DNA of 64,000 bases from Pseudomonadota bacterium (GCA_018241445.1 JAFEDT010000007.1:124001-188000), one strand, 5' to 3'. Shown: positions 1 through 14,193, numbered from the stretch's first letter. The notes: generated by a model from the letters alone, not told the origin. A program made the numbers and translations.

Positions 1-1
1 G

Positions 2-1148
<1,147 letters not shown>

Positions 1149-1162
1149 GCTCCCGGATCCCC

Positions 1163-1705
1163 TTAAGCCGGCAGGGCCAGCGCGCGCCGCGTGGTGATCA
1201 GCACGTAGTGCACGCCCGACAGCACGGTGGTGGCGAACGTCACCACCGCAAAGGCCGCCAGCACTTCACGCGGCGGCACGCCGGCGGCGGCGTGCAGCAG
1301 TGTCACGATTACAAACAGCAGTTGTGCGGCGGTGTTGATCTTGCTGATCGGTGTCGGCCGCGCCTGCAGCGCGCCGAACCACAGGTGAAAGACCGCAGCG
1401 CCCAGCACGATCAGCACATCGCGCGCCACCACCGCAGCGGCCAGCCACCAGGGAATCAGGCCGAGCCAGCTGCCGGCGACAAACACCACTACCAGCAGCA
1501 GCTTGTCGGCCAGCGGGTCCAGCAGCCGCCCCAGGTCCGAAGTCCAGCGGTAGCGTTTGGCCAGAAAACCGTCCAGTCCGTCGCTGACCGCGGCCAGGAC
1601 GAACAACCCCAGGGCTGCCGCGTAGCGCCCGCCATGCAGGTACCACAGCACCGGCCAGATCAGCGCGATCCGCAGCAGGCAGATGATGTTGGGAATGTGG
1701 CGCAC
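1163..1705 (-). CDS. pgsA: CDP-alcohol phosphatidyltransferase (PgsA-like)
   Basis: Integral membrane enzyme of the CDP-alcohol phosphatidyltransferase family; the closest role is transfer of a phosphatidyl group from CDP-diacylglycerol to glycerol-3-phosphate. The family signature DGx2A(R)x8Gx3Dx3D is visible as DGFLAKRYRWTSDLGRLLDP, followed by LAD, with Lys in place of the usual Arg. There are about 180 residues with 4-5 hydrophobic segments. A GTG at 1705 (VRHIPNIICLLRIAL) was chosen because membrane sequence begins there and the open frame further upstream has shadow-like composition. It sits between a DUF2066-like gene and hda. Substrate is inferred from family only. Confidence 0.85.
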   Translation of the reverse strand: MRHIPNIICLLRIALIWPVLWYLHGGRYAAALGLFVLAAVSDGLDGFLAKRYRWTSDLGRLLDPLADKLLLVVVFVAGSWLGLIPWWLAAAVVARDVLIVLGAAVFHLWFGALQARPTPISKINTAAQLLFVIVTLLHAAAGVPPREVLAAFAVVTFATTVLSGVHYVLITTRRALALPA

Positions 1706-1722
1706 CGGCGGCGCTGCTGCCC

Positions 1723-2139
1723 CTAACCCTGGGGCTGGGACGGCTGGTAGTGGTAACTGTGCGCCGCGCCCGCTGTGGCGCTGAGTCCCGCCACGGCGCC
1801 CAGTGCCTGAGCGAGCTGCGCCTCGTCGCCGCGGCCCACGATCTCGAAGCGCGCCGTGTTGCCGCGCGCCGCGACGATGTTGACACGGCGCACACCCGCG
1901 GCGCCCTGCAGCAGCCGCGTCACCGCGGCGTAATCGGACAGGCCGCGCACCGGCTCGACCGTCACGCGCACCGTGCTCTCGGGGGCCTCCGCCACATCGG
2001 CGGCGGGCGGCTCGGCCGCAGCCGCCACCGCGCCGCCCAGGACACCCGCCAGCAGCAGGCACAGCATGCCGCCGCCGGCGCACAGGCCCGCTCGCGGTCG
2101 TTGCCGGCGCGTAGCGGGTGATTGGTTGGATCGGGGCAT
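1723..2139 (-). CDS. short exported protein resembling DUF2066 C-terminal part
   Basis: About 138 residues with a basic N-terminus (RRQRPRAG), a hydrophobic core [18 protein letters not shown] and a likely signal-peptidase site before EPPAAD. The mature part has a repeated alpha/beta pattern, [19 protein letters not shown] and [18 protein letters not shown], resembling the C-terminal domain of DUF2066 proteins that sit beside hda/purM in related genomes. Those are usually 300 residues or more, so this is a short form. Starts at 2151, 2139 or 2067 are possible and none has a good ribosome binding site. It diverges from purM and ends 17 bases before the PgsA-like gene. Function unknown. Confidence 0.6.
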   Translation of the reverse strand: MPRSNQSPATRRQRPRAGLCAGGGMLCLLLAGVLGGAVAAAAEPPAADVAEAPESTVRVTVEPVRGLSDYAAVTRLLQGAAGVRRVNIVAARGNTARFEIVGRGDEAQLAQALGAVAGLSATAGAAHSYHYQPSQPQG

Positions 2140-2184
2140 GGATCGAGGCATGGCTTGCAGCGCACGCGCGGGCGCGCCGGCAGG

Positions 2185-2190
2185 TACAAT
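2185..2190 (+). promoter_or_regulatory. putative purM -10 box
   Basis: TACAAT lies 41 bases before the purM ATG in a GC-rich stretch. The only TTGCAG-like -35 is 24 bases upstream, which is too far, so this is a weak call. Confidence 0.35.
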
Positions 2191-2231
2191 ACCACACCCC
2201 TCCCGCTGCAAGGCCGGCTGCGCCCCAACAC

Positions 2232-3259
<1,028 letters not shown>

Positions 3260-3263
<4 letters not shown>

Positions 3264-3934
3264 ACGCTGCGGCACCCGCGCGGCTGGTCATCCTCATTTC
3301 CGGCCGCGGCTCCAACATGGTCGCAATCGTCAGGGCCTGCCAGGCGGGCGCCATCGCCGCGCACCCCGTGGCGGTGATCAGCGACCGCCCGGAGGCGCAG
3401 GGACTGGCAAGCGCCGCGGCCTTCGGCCTGCCGGCCCTGCCGGTCGCGCGCGCCGCCGCGGTGGATGCGGCAGCTTTCGAAGCAACACTGGCCGGCACGA
3501 TCGACGCCTATCAGCCGCAATTCATCGCCCTGGCCGGCTTCATGCGCATCCTGTCGGCTGGCTTCGTGGAGCGCTACGCCGGCCGCATGTTCAACATCCA
3601 CCCCTCGCTGCTGCCCGCCTACCGCGGCCTGCACACCCACGCACGGGTGCTCGCCGCGCACGAACGCTGGCACGGCGCCAGCGTGCATTTCGTGACACCG
3701 CAGCTGGACAGCGGCCCGGTGGTGCTGCAATCGCGGCTGGCGGTGCGGCCCGGGGATACCGAAGAGTCCCTGTCAGCGCGCGTTCAGGCGAGCGAACACA
3801 TCATCTATCCGCGGGTGCTGTCGTGGTTCGCCAGCGGCAGGCTCACCTGGCAAGCCGGTGGGGCCTGGCTCGATGGCGCACCCCTGCGCACACCGCTGGT
3901 GGAGGATTTCGATGCCGGGGATCTGCCGCACTGA
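3260..3934 (+). CDS. purN: phosphoribosylglycinamide formyltransferase
   Basis: Folate-dependent GAR transformylase, step three of purine synthesis. The 224-residue protein shows the nucleotide-binding start [12 protein letters not shown], catalytic Asn/His in [20 protein letters not shown], and the Asp in [11 protein letters not shown]. It begins inside the purM stop (ATGA) and its end overlaps the next gene by 23 bases, so purM, purN and the DUF3108 gene look like one transcript. Confidence 0.97.
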
Positions 3935-4706
3935 GTTGCATCGCGCGGTGCGCAGCCGCGGCCCGGCGGCGGCCTGCGCGACCGTGTTTGCGGCGCTCAC
4001 GCTGCACGCCGTGCCAAGCCCCGCACCGGCAGATGTCGCGCCCGCAGCAGCGGTTTCCGCCGCTGCCCTGCGGCCCTTCGAGGCATCCTATTCCTGGCAG
4101 TGGCACGGCCTGACCGTGGCGTTGTCCAGCCTGCGCCTGCGCCGCGACGGCGACACCTGGACCTACGACTCGCGCAGCGAGCCGCGCGGCATCGGCGTGG
4201 TGTTCAGCGAGCGCCCCGTGCAGCACAGCGTACTGCGCGTCACCCCCGCGGGTGTTCAGCCGCTCTCGTACAGCGCCAGCGACGGTACCCGCTCCACCAG
4301 GCGGTCGGTCGAGGTGCGCTACGACCGGGAGCGCGGCCGCGTCACCGGGGTGTACGAGGACACCCCGGTAGACCTGCCCCTGACCGCCGACATACAGGAC
4401 GACGCCTCGGTGCAGGTGGCGCTGATGGTCGATCTGCTGGCCGGACGCGACCACGTGACGTTCGGCCTGCTGGACCGCAACTCGGTGCGCGAGTACCGCT
4501 TCACGCGCGAGGGCGAGCAGGCGCTGTCAACCGCATTGGGTCCGGTCAGCACGGTGGTGTACCGCGCGCAAAAGCAGGGCTCCCCAAGGGTGACGCGCTT
4601 CTGGTGCGATCCGGCGCGCGGCTACGTGCCGCTGAAAGTCGAACAGACGCGCGGCGACGACGTGCAGTGGACCATGTTGATCGCCAGCTTCAGCCGCGGC
4701 GCCTGA
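3912..4706 (+). CDS. DUF3108 exported protein
   Basis: Secreted protein of the DUF3108 family, about 264 residues, no known enzymatic role. The N-terminus has a weak signal segment (ACATVFAALTLHAVPSPAPA) and the mature region begins LRPFEASYSWQWHGL, followed by beta-rich repeats such as TWTYDSRSEPRGIGVVF and RFWCDPARGYVPLKVEQ, typical of the family. ATG 3912 was chosen because GGAGG lies six bases upstream; the start lies inside purN. Genes of this family often follow purN in gammaproteobacteria. Confidence 0.8.
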   Translation: MPGICRTELHRAVRSRGPAAACATVFAALTLHAVPSPAPADVAPAAAVSAAALRPFEASYSWQWHGLTVALSSLRLRRDGDTWTYDSRSEPRGIGVVFSERPVQHSVLRVTPAGVQPLSYSASDGTRSTRRSVEVRYDRERGRVTGVYEDTPVDLPLTADIQDDASVQVALMVDLLAGRDHVTFGLLDRNSVREYRFTREGEQALSTALGPVSTVVYRAQKQGSPRVTRFWCDPARGYVPLKVEQTRGDDVQWTMLIASFSRGA

Positions 4707-4730
4707 AGAGCGCGGCGCCGGCAGCAGCGC

Positions 4731-5297
4731 TCAGGTTTTCGGCAGCGTGACGCCGCGCTGGCCCTGGTACTTGCCGCCGCGGTCGGCGTACGAGGTGGAA
4801 CACACCTCGTCTGACTCGAAGAACAGCATCTGCGCCACGCCCTCGTTGGCGTAGATCTTCGCCGGCAGCGGCGTGGTGTTGGAAAACTCCAGCGTCACGT
4901 GCCCCTCCCACTCCGGCTCCAAAGGCGTTACGTTCACCACAATACCGCAGCGTGCATACGAGCTTTTTCCAAGACAGATCACCAACACGCTGCGCGGGAT
5001 GCGGAAGTACTCCACCGTGCGCGCCAGGGCGAAGGAGTTGGGCGGAATGATGCACACCTCGCCGCTGAAGTCCACGAAGCTCTTTTCGTCGAAGTTCTTC
5101 GGATCGACGATGGTGGAGTTGATGTTGGTGAAGATCTTGAACTCGTTGGCGCAACGCACGTCGTAGCCGTAGCTGGACGTGCCGTAGGAAACGATGCGGT
5201 TGCCGCCGGCCGCGCGCACCTGCTCGGGCGCAAAGGGCTCGATCATGCGCTGCTGCTGCGCCATGCGGCGGATCCAGTTGTCTGACTTGATGCTCAT
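4731..5297 (-). CDS. dcd: dCTP deaminase
   Basis: Converts dCTP to dUTP, feeding thymidylate synthesis. The 188 residues match the normal size of the homotrimeric enzyme. The N-terminus [14 protein letters not shown] and blocks [47 protein letters not shown] and the catalytic region [20 protein letters not shown] are intact, ending in the RGVTLPKT tail. It is 14 bases downstream of mrp on the same strand, so probably co-transcribed, and it converges with the DUF3108 gene across 24 bases. Confidence 0.97.
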   Translation of the reverse strand: MSIKSDNWIRRMAQQQRMIEPFAPEQVRAAGGNRIVSYGTSSYGYDVRCANEFKIFTNINSTIVDPKNFDEKSFVDFSGEVCIIPPNSFALARTVEYFRIPRSVLVICLGKSSYARCGIVVNVTPLEPEWEGHVTLEFSNTTPLPAKIYANEGVAQMLFFESDEVCSTSYADRGGKYQGQRGVTLPKT

Positions 5298-5311
5298 GTA
5301 CCCGTGCCTTA

Positions 5312-6409
5312 TCAGGTTTCTTCGACCACGATCTTCGGGAACACGGCGCTGCGGTCGCGGGCGCGCAGCGCCAGGGCCGCCGCGGTGCGCCGCGCCATGG
5401 CGAAATAGGCTGCGGCGCGCGCTGACTGCGGCGCGGCCACCACCGTCGGCCGGCCGCCGTCGGCCTCCTCGCGGATGTGCGCATCCAGCGGCAACTCCCC
5501 CAGCAGGCGCACTCCGTATTCGCGCGCCATGCGCGCACCACCGCCGGCGCCGAAGATATGCTCGCTGTGTCCGCAGTGGCTGCACACGTGCACGCTCATG
5601 TTCTCCACGATCCCCAGCACCGGCACCGACACCTTCTCGAACATGCGCAGGCCCTTGCGGGCGTCCGCCAGCGAGATGTCCTGGGGCGTGGTGACAATCA
5701 CCGCACCGGCCACCGGCACGCGCTGCGCCAGGGTCAGCTGGATGTCGCCCGTGCCGGGGGGCATGTCAATGACCAGGTAGTCGAGCGCGCCCCACAGGGT
5801 CTCCCCCAGCAGCTGTGTCAGCGCCTGGGTGACCATCGGGCCGCGCCACACCATCGGCTGTTCGGCATCCACCAGGAAGCCGATCGACATGGCCTGGATA
5901 CCATGACTTTCCAGCGGCCGCAGGTGCTTGCCGTCGGGGGCGGACGGCCGCTGCCCGGTGAGGCCCAGCATCAGCGGCTGACTGGGCCCGTAGATGTCCG
6001 CGTCCAGCAGACCTACGCGCGCCCCCTGCGCCGCCCAGGCGAGCGCCAGATTCACCGCCACGGTGGACTTGCCGACCCCGCCTTTACCCGAGGCGACCGC
6101 GACCACGTTGCGCACCTCGCCCAGGGGCTTGAGATTGCGCTGCACAGCGTGGGCGACGATTTCGGGCTCCAGGATCACCGTCAGCGGCACCGGCATGCCC
6201 GCGGCCGCGAGGTGGGCTGCCAGGGCGCCCGTGAACTCCGTCTGGTAGCCCCCCACCGGAAATCCGAGCGTCACCCGGACGGTGAACCCTTCCGCGGCGG
6301 GTTGCAGTTGCCGTATCGCCCGCGCCGCCGCCAGCGATTCACCGAGATAAGGATCGACGTACGCGTCCAGTACCGCGCGTACCGCCTCCGGGGATACTTG
6401 GGGGGTCAT
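5312..6409 (-). CDS. mrp: Mrp/ApbC iron-sulfur carrier ATPase
   Basis: P-loop ATPase of the Mrp/Nbp35 family that carries Fe-S clusters to apoproteins. At 365 residues it has an N-terminal DUF59/MIP18-like domain (roughly 1-95) and a deviant Walker [19 protein letters not shown], near residue 107. The C-terminal CxxC cluster-binding motif is present in [15 protein letters not shown]. It lies upstream of dcd on the minus strand, 107 bases from the divergent kinase gene. Confidence 0.95.
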   Translation of the reverse strand: MTPQVSPEAVRAVLDAYVDPYLGESLAAARAIRQLQPAAEGFTVRVTLGFPVGGYQTEFTGALAAHLAAAGMPVPLTVILEPEIVAHAVQRNLKPLGEVRNVVAVASGKGGVGKSTVAVNLALAWAAQGARVGLLDADIYGPSQPLMLGLTGQRPSAPDGKHLRPLESHGIQAMSIGFLVDAEQPMVWRGPMVTQALTQLLGETLWGALDYLVIDMPPGTGDIQLTLAQRVPVAGAVIVTTPQDISLADARKGLRMFEKVSVPVLGIVENMSVHVCSHCGHSEHIFGAGGGARMAREYGVRLLGELPLDAHIREEADGGRPTVVAAPQSARAAAYFAMARRTAAALALRARDRSAVFPKIVVEET

Positions 6410-6497
6410 GTTGGCTCACGAAAGGGGTGAACCTTGGATTGTAGTGTCTGGCGCAGCCGGCCGCATGACCCTGGAGCCCCGGCCTGCCGCGGCCCTG

Positions 6498-6506
6498 TGG
6501 CATAAT
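6498..6506 (+). promoter_or_regulatory. extended -10 promoter close to the HEAT-kinase start
   Basis: TGGCATAAT fits an extended -10 (TGn plus hexamer CATAAT). Transcription would begin around 6512-6514, only 3-5 bases before the ATG at 6517, and there is no Shine-Dalgarno sequence, so the message is probably leaderless. Confidence 0.5.
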
Positions 6507-6516
6507 TTTCCCCTTA

Positions 6517-8967
<2,451 letters not shown>

Positions 8968-9302
8968 CTGCCTTGGGCCGTGCGCGGCTGTGGGGTCAGC
9001 GCCGCGTGTGTCTGTGGAGAGTCAGTGAAGCATCCGCCTTACTGTCCAGGCGGCTTCCGCACAGACATTTCCTTTGAAAATCATTGGCCTGCCTGCGAAG
9101 CAAGCTGCCCGGAAACCGAAGCTGCTGCCTTACCAACACCGGAAGGGAACCCACGCTCCGGCCTCGCGGTGTCCTTGCGAAACTCCGTGCGTTAGGTCAA
9201 ATTTCCAGCAGCAAGTCATTGATCCTCAAGCGCTTGCCGGATAAAGATGTCCGCGGATCTGGCCGCGGGCCATTACAGCCGATCGAATCACCGGGAGGGC
9301 GC
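8968..9302 (+). other. 335-bp non-coding leader before the first PilT gene
   Basis: No gene seen. Near the start CGCGGC (8983-8988) can pair with GCCGCG (9001-9006), a possible terminator-like hairpin for the kinase gene. Further down, GCTGCTG (9121-9127) can pair with CAGCAGC (9206-9212), enclosing about 78 bases that include a CCGGA/TCCGG hairpin. This resembles a structured 5' leader or small RNA, but it matches no riboswitch class I can name. An in-frame extension of the downstream gene covers part of it but has non-protein-like composition. Confidence 0.4.
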
Positions 9303-10442
9303 TTGGCGCGCATCGACGCATTTCTGAAGCTCGGTACCCAGCAGGGCTGTTCCGACGTGCACCTGGCGGTGGGCGTTCCACCCATGCTGCGCATGCACGG
9401 CGACCTGATGCCGATCAAGTTCCGCGACCTGCGTGGGCCCGAGCTCGAGGGCTATATCACTGAGATCCTTACGCGCTCGCAGAGTGAGCTGTTCAACAAG
9501 GGCTCGGACCTGGACTTTTCCTATGTTTCCTCCGAGGGCGGGCGCTTTCGCGTCAACGTCTACCGCAAGGACACCGGCGTCGGCGCCACCTTTCGCTCCA
9601 TTCCTTCCGCGGTACCGACCCTGGAGAAGCTGGCGCTGCCGCCGATCGTGACCAAGCTGTGTGATTTCCACCAGGGCATGGTGCTGGTCACCGGCTCCAC
9701 CGGCACCGGCAAGTCGACCACGCTGGCGGCGATGATCGATCACCTCAACAGCACCCGCAAACTCAACATCATCAGCCTCGAGGACCCGATCGAGTTCGTG
9801 CATCCGAGCAAGAACAGCCAGGTGATCCAGCGCGAACTGGGGACGCACATCCCGAGCTTCGCCGAGGGCGTGCGCGCCGCCATGCGCGAGGACCCGGACG
9901 TGATCCTGGTAGGTGAGCTGCGCGATGCCGAGACCATCTCGATGGCCATGACGGCCGCCGAGACCGGCCACCTGGTGCTGGGCACCCTGCATACCACCAG
10001 CGCGGTAAAGACCATCGACCGCATCATCGACGCGCTGCCGGTGGAGGAACGCGAACAGACCAAGAGCTTCCTGGCGCAGAGCCTGCTGGCGGTCGTCACC
10101 CAGATACTGGTGAAGACCCCCGACAGCCACGGCCGCAAGGCGATCTGCGAGGTGCTGATGATGACCAAGGCGATCGCCAAGCTCATCCAGACCGAGCAGA
10201 CCCACCAGATTCCCAGTCAGCTGCAGATGGGACGCGACCTGGGCATGCAGCTGCTCGACCAGGCATTGCTGGCCGCAATCGCCCAGCGCAGCATCGACCC
10301 GGACGACGCCTACGCCTACGCGACCGAGAAGCGCGCTTTCCAGAAGTACGTCACCGATACCAGCATGCTGCCCAAGGCGGACATCACCGGCAGCACGCCG
10401 CGGCCCGGCGTTACGGCCGAATCCGCGAGCGGCGGGGGCTGA
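9303..10442 (+). CDS. pilT: PilT-type pilus retraction ATPase (first copy)
   Basis: Hexameric secretion-superfamily ATPase that disassembles the type IV pilus for twitching. Reading from TTG 9303 gives 379 residues starting (M)ARIDAFLKLGTQQGCSDVHL, the normal PilT beginning, with GGGAGG at 9293-9298 as ribosome binding site. Walker A is GSTGTGKS (131-138), the Asp box is EDPIEFVH, the Walker B region is DPDVILVGELRDAET, and the His box is TLHTT. The AIRNLIRE retraction motif is altered to AIAKLIQT, so this may be a divergent PilT paralogue. A polar C-terminal tail of about 30 residues is unusual. The second copy follows 7 bases later. Confidence 0.88.
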   Translation: MARIDAFLKLGTQQGCSDVHLAVGVPPMLRMHGDLMPIKFRDLRGPELEGYITEILTRSQSELFNKGSDLDFSYVSSEGGRFRVNVYRKDTGVGATFRSIPSAVPTLEKLALPPIVTKLCDFHQGMVLVTGSTGTGKSTTLAAMIDHLNSTRKLNIISLEDPIEFVHPSKNSQVIQRELGTHIPSFAEGVRAAMREDPDVILVGELRDAETISMAMTAAETGHLVLGTLHTTSAVKTIDRIIDALPVEEREQTKSFLAQSLLAVVTQILVKTPDSHGRKAICEVLMMTKAIAKLIQTEQTHQIPSQLQMGRDLGMQLLDQALLAAIAQRSIDPDDAYAYATEKRAFQKYVTDTSMLPKADITGSTPRPGVTAESASGGG

Positions 10443-10449
10443 GGCACCC

Positions 10450-11511
10450 ATGGCGCAGATCGACACGCTGCTGAGCGAAGTGCTTGAGAAGCGCGGCTCG
10501 GACCTGCACTTCATCGCCGGCGATCCGCCGCGCATCCGCCTGTACGGCGACCTGTCGCACCTGCGGCCGGACAAGCTGTCCGCGGAGGAGGTGCGTACGG
10601 CGCTTTACGAGATCATGCCGCGCACGGCCGTGGAGCGGTTCGAGAGCAAGGACGGCGCCGACTTCGCCTACACTCTCGCCGATCGCGGCCGGTTCCGCGT
10701 CAACGTGATGCGCCAGCTGAACGGCATGGGCGCGGTGTTCCGCGCCATCCCGTCCAAGGCCATGACGCTCGATGAACTGAAGTTGCCGGAAGCGGTGCGG
10801 CAGATGAGCCGTGCCAACAACGGGCTGATCCTGGTGACCGGCAAGACCGGCTCGGGCAAGTCCACCACGCTTGCGGCCATGGTCGATGACATCAACCGGC
10901 GCACCAAGGGACACATACTGACCGTCGAGGATCCGATCGAATTCGTGCACGAGCGCAAGAACTGCCTCATCAGCCAGCGCGAGATCGGCGTACATACCTC
11001 GAGTTTCGCCGCCGCCCTGCACTCTGCCCTGCGCGAGGACCCGGACGTCATCCTGGTGGGTGAGTTGCGTGACCTGGAGACCATGAGCATCGCGGTCACC
11101 GCCGCCGAGATGGGCATCCTGGTGATGGGGACGCTGCACACCAACGGCGCCGCCCAGACCGTGGATCGCATGGTCAATGTATTCCCCTCCGACAAGCAGT
11201 CGCACGTGCGCACCATGCTCTCGACCTCGCTGCGCGGGGTGGTATCGCAGCAGCTGCTGCAGCGCGCCGACAAGCAGGGCCGGGTCGCGGCGCTGGAAAT
11301 CCTGGTCAACACCCCGGCGGCCTCCAACCTGATCCGCCAGGGCAAGCTCGATCAGCTGGAGAACACCATGCAGGCGGGCGGCCAGTTCGGCATGCGCACC
11401 ATGGACAGTGCGATCGAGCAGCTGCTGCGGGAGCGGCTGATCACGGGCAAGGAAGCCTTCAAGAAGGCCATCAACAAGGGCAAGTTCGAGGAGTTCCGCG
11501 ACACCGGCTGA
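10450..11511 (+). CDS. pilU: PilT/PilU-type pilus retraction ATPase (second copy)
   Basis: 353-residue PilT-family ATPase, clearly homologous to its upstream neighbour. Walker A is GKTGSGKS (131-138), Asp box EDPIEFVH, Walker B region DPDVILVGELRDLET, His box TLHTN. The position of the AIRNLIRE motif reads AASNLIRQ. In pseudomonads pilT and pilU are adjacent and PilU acts with PilT; the name pilU here rests on order and on the PilU-like phrase EILVNTPAASNLIRQGK, not on a decisive residue. Other pilus genes are not in the window. Confidence 0.8.
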   Translation: MAQIDTLLSEVLEKRGSDLHFIAGDPPRIRLYGDLSHLRPDKLSAEEVRTALYEIMPRTAVERFESKDGADFAYTLADRGRFRVNVMRQLNGMGAVFRAIPSKAMTLDELKLPEAVRQMSRANNGLILVTGKTGSGKSTTLAAMVDDINRRTKGHILTVEDPIEFVHERKNCLISQREIGVHTSSFAAALHSALREDPDVILVGELRDLETMSIAVTAAEMGILVMGTLHTNGAAQTVDRMVNVFPSDKQSHVRTMLSTSLRGVVSQQLLQRADKQGRVAALEILVNTPAASNLIRQGKLDQLENTMQAGGQFGMRTMDSAIEQLLRERLITGKEAFKKAINKGKFEEFRDTG

Positions 11512-11532
11512 GGTGGACGGCCGCACTCCCTG

Positions 11533-11538
11533 TAGACT
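11533..11538 (+). promoter_or_regulatory. -10-like box abutting the metG start
   Basis: TAGACT ends six bases before the metG ATG, so transcription would begin at or next to the start codon. No -35 and no Shine-Dalgarno sequence are evident. Confidence 0.35.
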
Positions 11539-11544
11539 AGCGGG

Positions 11545-13611
11545 ATGACCCGCAAGCTCTTCGTCAGCACCGCCCTGCCGTACGCCAACGGCCCGTTCCA
11601 CATCGGCCACATCATGGAGTACATCCAGGCCGACGTCTGGGTGCGCTTCCAGCGCCTGTGCGGCCATGAGGTGATCTTCGTCGGCGCGGATGACGCCCAC
11701 GGCGCGCCCATCATGCTCAAGGCCGAAGCCGAACGAATCACACCGCAGGAGCTGGTGGGGCGCATCGCCGCCGGGCGCCCGCGCTACCTGCAGGGCTTCC
11801 ACCTCGGCTATGACCACTGGTACAGCACGGATTCACCGGAAAACACCGCGCTCTCGCAGGACGTGTACCGGCGCCTGAAGGCCGCCGGATTCATCTACAG
11901 CAAGGCGGTCGAGCAGTTCTTCGACCCGGTCAAGGGCATGTTCCTGCCCGACCGCTACATCAAGGGGGAATGCCCCAACTGCCACTCGAAGGACCAGTAC
12001 GGCGACGCCTGCGAGGTCTGCAGCACCGTCTATTCCCCGACCGAGCTGATCAATCCATACTCGACCCTGAGTGGCGTCGCGCCGGTACTCAGGACCTCGG
12101 ATCATTTCTTCTTCCGCCTGTCCGATCCGCGCTGCACCGCATTCCTGAAGGATTGGCTGGATACGCCGGGCCGGCTGCAGGGCCAGGTCGTCAACAAGGC
12201 GCGTGAATGGCTGACCGGCGAGGGCGCGCAGGCGCTCGCGGACTGGGACATCTCGCGTGAGGCGCCCTACTTCGGCATTCCGATCCCGGACGCCCCCGGC
12301 AAGTACTTCTACGTCTGGCTGGATGCGCCGATCGGCTACCTGGCAGCGCTGCAGCACTACTTCACGACCGGCAAGGCGCGCGCCGCCGGGGAGCCGCGCA
12401 GCTTCGAGGAATTCCTGTCGGCCCCCGACACGGAGCAGATCCACTTCATCGGCAAGGACATCATCTACTTCCATACCCTGTTCTGGCCGGCGATGCTGCA
12501 CTTCGCCGGCGCGCCCTACCGCGTGCCCAGCCATGTGTACGTGCACGGCTTCATCACGGTGTCGGGCGAGAAGATGTCCAAGTCTCGCGGCACGGGGATC
12601 AGCCCACTGCGCTACCTGGAAGTCGGCATGAATGCGGAATGGCTGCGTTATTACATTGCGGCCAAACTCAACGCCCGCGTCGAGGACCTGGACTTCAACC
12701 CGGATGATTTCCTGGTGCGGGTCAACAGCGACCTCATCGGCAAGTACGTCAACATCGCCAGCCGCGCGTCCAACTTCATCACCCGTCACTTTGGCGGTGA
12801 ACTGCGTTATGCGCCGCAGGCCGACGGGTTCAGCGCGGAAGCCCGGGCAGCGGCAAAGTCTGTGGCGGAGGCCTACGAAGGGCGCGAGTTCGGCCGCGCC
12901 ATGCGCGACATCATGGCGGTCGCGGACCGCATCAACCAGGACTTCGACGCCCGCCAGCCGTGGGTGCTGGCAAAGGACCCGCAGCGGCGCGCGGAGCTGC
13001 AGCAGGTCTGCTCGCAGGCGCTGGCCGGATTCCACCTGCTGTCGGTGCTGCTGGCGCCCGTGTTGCCGCAGACGGCAGAGCGCGTGGCGCGGCAGCTCTT
13101 TGGCATGGACCGCGCGTTCCGTTGGAGTGACGCGACGACCCGGCCGGGGCGCATCAACCCCTATCAGCACCTGATGACCCGCGTTGATATGAAGCAGCTC
13201 GATGCACTGTTCGACGTGGAATCCCCGGGCGCAGCGCCGGCAGTTGCGGCGGCGCCCGCGGGTGCCGCCTCCGTACCCGCGACCGACGGCGTACTGTCGA
13301 TCGATGACTTCCGCAAGGTCGACCTGCGCGTGGCGCGCATCGCGCGCGCCGAGTTCGTCGAGGGCTCGGACAAACTGTTGCGCCTGACACTCGATCTCGG
13401 CAACGAGACCCGCAATGTGTTCGCGGGCATCAAGGCAGCGTACGACCCGTCCACGCTGACCGGGCGCCTCACGGTCATGGTCGCCAACCTGGCGCCGCGC
13501 AAGATGAAGTTCGGCGTCTCCGAGGGGATGGTGCTGGCGGCCAGCGGCGGCGCCGGCCTCTACCTGCTTTCGCCGGACAGTGGCGCCACACCCGGCATGC
13601 GGATCAGCTGA
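11545..13611 (+). CDS. metG: methionyl-tRNA synthetase
   Basis: Class I aminoacyl-tRNA synthetase charging tRNA-Met. The 688 residues include HIGH (19-22), a zinc knuckle [17 protein letters not shown] near 145-161, KMSKS (343-347), and a C-terminal tRNA-binding domain (about 575-688) beginning [16 protein letters not shown] after an Ala/Pro linker. This long, dimeric architecture is that of the E. coli enzyme. No purine-rich ribosome binding site precedes the ATG. Confidence 0.98.
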   Translation: MTRKLFVSTALPYANGPFHIGHIMEYIQADVWVRFQRLCGHEVIFVGADDAHGAPIMLKAEAERITPQELVGRIAAGRPRYLQGFHLGYDHWYSTDSPENTALSQDVYRRLKAAGFIYSKAVEQFFDPVKGMFLPDRYIKGECPNCHSKDQYGDACEVCSTVYSPTELINPYSTLSGVAPVLRTSDHFFFRLSDPRCTAFLKDWLDTPGRLQGQVVNKAREWLTGEGAQALADWDISREAPYFGIPIPDAPGKYFYVWLDAPIGYLAALQHYFTTGKARAAGEPRSFEEFLSAPDTEQIHFIGKDIIYFHTLFWPAMLHFAGAPYRVPSHVYVHGFITVSGEKMSKSRGTGISPLRYLEVGMNAEWLRYYIAAKLNARVEDLDFNPDDFLVRVNSDLIGKYVNIASRASNFITRHFGGELRYAPQADGFSAEARAAAKSVAEAYEGREFGRAMRDIMAVADRINQDFDARQPWVLAKDPQRRAELQQVCSQALAGFHLLSVLLAPVLPQTAERVARQLFGMDRAFRWSDATTRPGRINPYQHLMTRVDMKQLDALFDVESPGAAPAVAAAPAGAASVPATDGVLSIDDFRKVDLRVARIARAEFVEGSDKLLRLTLDLGNETRNVFAGIKAAYDPSTLTGRLTVMVANLAPRKMKFGVSEGMVLAASGGAGLYLLSPDSGATPGMRIS

Positions 13612-13629
13612 TACCGGCGGGGGAAGCGC

Positions 13630-14193
13630 ATGGCCGGCGTCGACGATATCGATATGCTGTTGCCGCAGACCCAGTGCACACGCTGCGGCTACGAGGGCTG
13701 CCGCCCCTATGCACAGGCGATCATCGACGGGGAAGCTCAGATCAACCAGTGTCCACCCGGGGGTGACGCCACCATTGCGGCGCTGGCCGCGCTGCTGGGA
13801 CGCGCCGTGCTGCCGCTGAACCCGGCCAACGGCACGCACGGTCCGCAGCGCGTGGCACAGATCGACGAGGAAGCCTGCATCGGCTGCGCCAAGTGCCTCC
13901 CGCCGTGCCCCGTGGATGCGATCCTGGGCGCGCAGCGGCATATGCACACCGTCCTGGTGGAGTTGTGCAACGGCTGTGAACTGTGCGTCGCGCCCTGCCC
14001 GGTCGACTGCATCCGCATGGTCGATCGCACTGAACTTGTCGACCGCAAGATCGCCGCCGCGGCCAGCGCGCCCACGACGGAGGACAACCGCCGGCGCTTC
14101 CAGGCCCATGCTGCGCGCCGACTTGAGCGCACGGCAGCCCGCGAGCGGCTGCTGGCCGAGCGCAAGAGCGGCAGCACGGCAGGTGGCCCGTGA
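13630..14193 (+). CDS. rsxB: RsxB/RnfB-like ferredoxin subunit, soluble form
   Basis: 187-residue iron-sulfur protein. The N-terminal 4Fe-4S domain has the Cys pattern [15 protein letters not shown]...QCPPGG, and two ferredoxin clusters follow: [16 protein letters not shown] and [16 protein letters not shown]. The hydrophobic N-terminal anchor of classical RnfB is missing, and no rnfA, C, D, G or E gene is nearby, so it cannot be part of a locally encoded Rnf pump. It sits between metG and nth and its stop overlaps the nth GTG start. Its electron partner is unknown. The C-terminus is Arg/Ala-rich. Confidence 0.88.
   Translation: MAGVDDIDMLLPQTQCTRCGYEGCRPYAQAIIDGEAQINQCPPGGDATIAALAALLGRAVLPLNPANGTHGPQRVAQIDEEACIGCAKCLPPCPVDAILGAQRHMHTVLVELCNGCELCVAPCPVDCIRMVDRTELVDRKIAAAASAPTTEDNRRRFQAHAARRLERTAARERLLAERKSGSTAGGP

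Noticed and set aside
2118..2231. Longer purM starting upstream
   Set aside because: The extra residues do not match PurM and the DNA codes for the divergent exported protein.
9121..9212. Cyclic-di-GMP (GEMM) riboswitch upstream of pilT
   Set aside because: A short resemblance (ACGC...TCCGGCCT) exists, but the conserved GCAAA/GGGCAAACC core and the tetraloop arrangement are missing.
9084..9302. N-terminal extension of the first PilT protein
   Set aside because: Composition is not protein-like and PilT family proteins begin at the position given by TTG 9303, which has its own ribosome binding site.
11833..14109. 758-codon open frame antisense to metG and rsxB
   Set aside because: Crosses two well-supported forward genes and shows no protein family.
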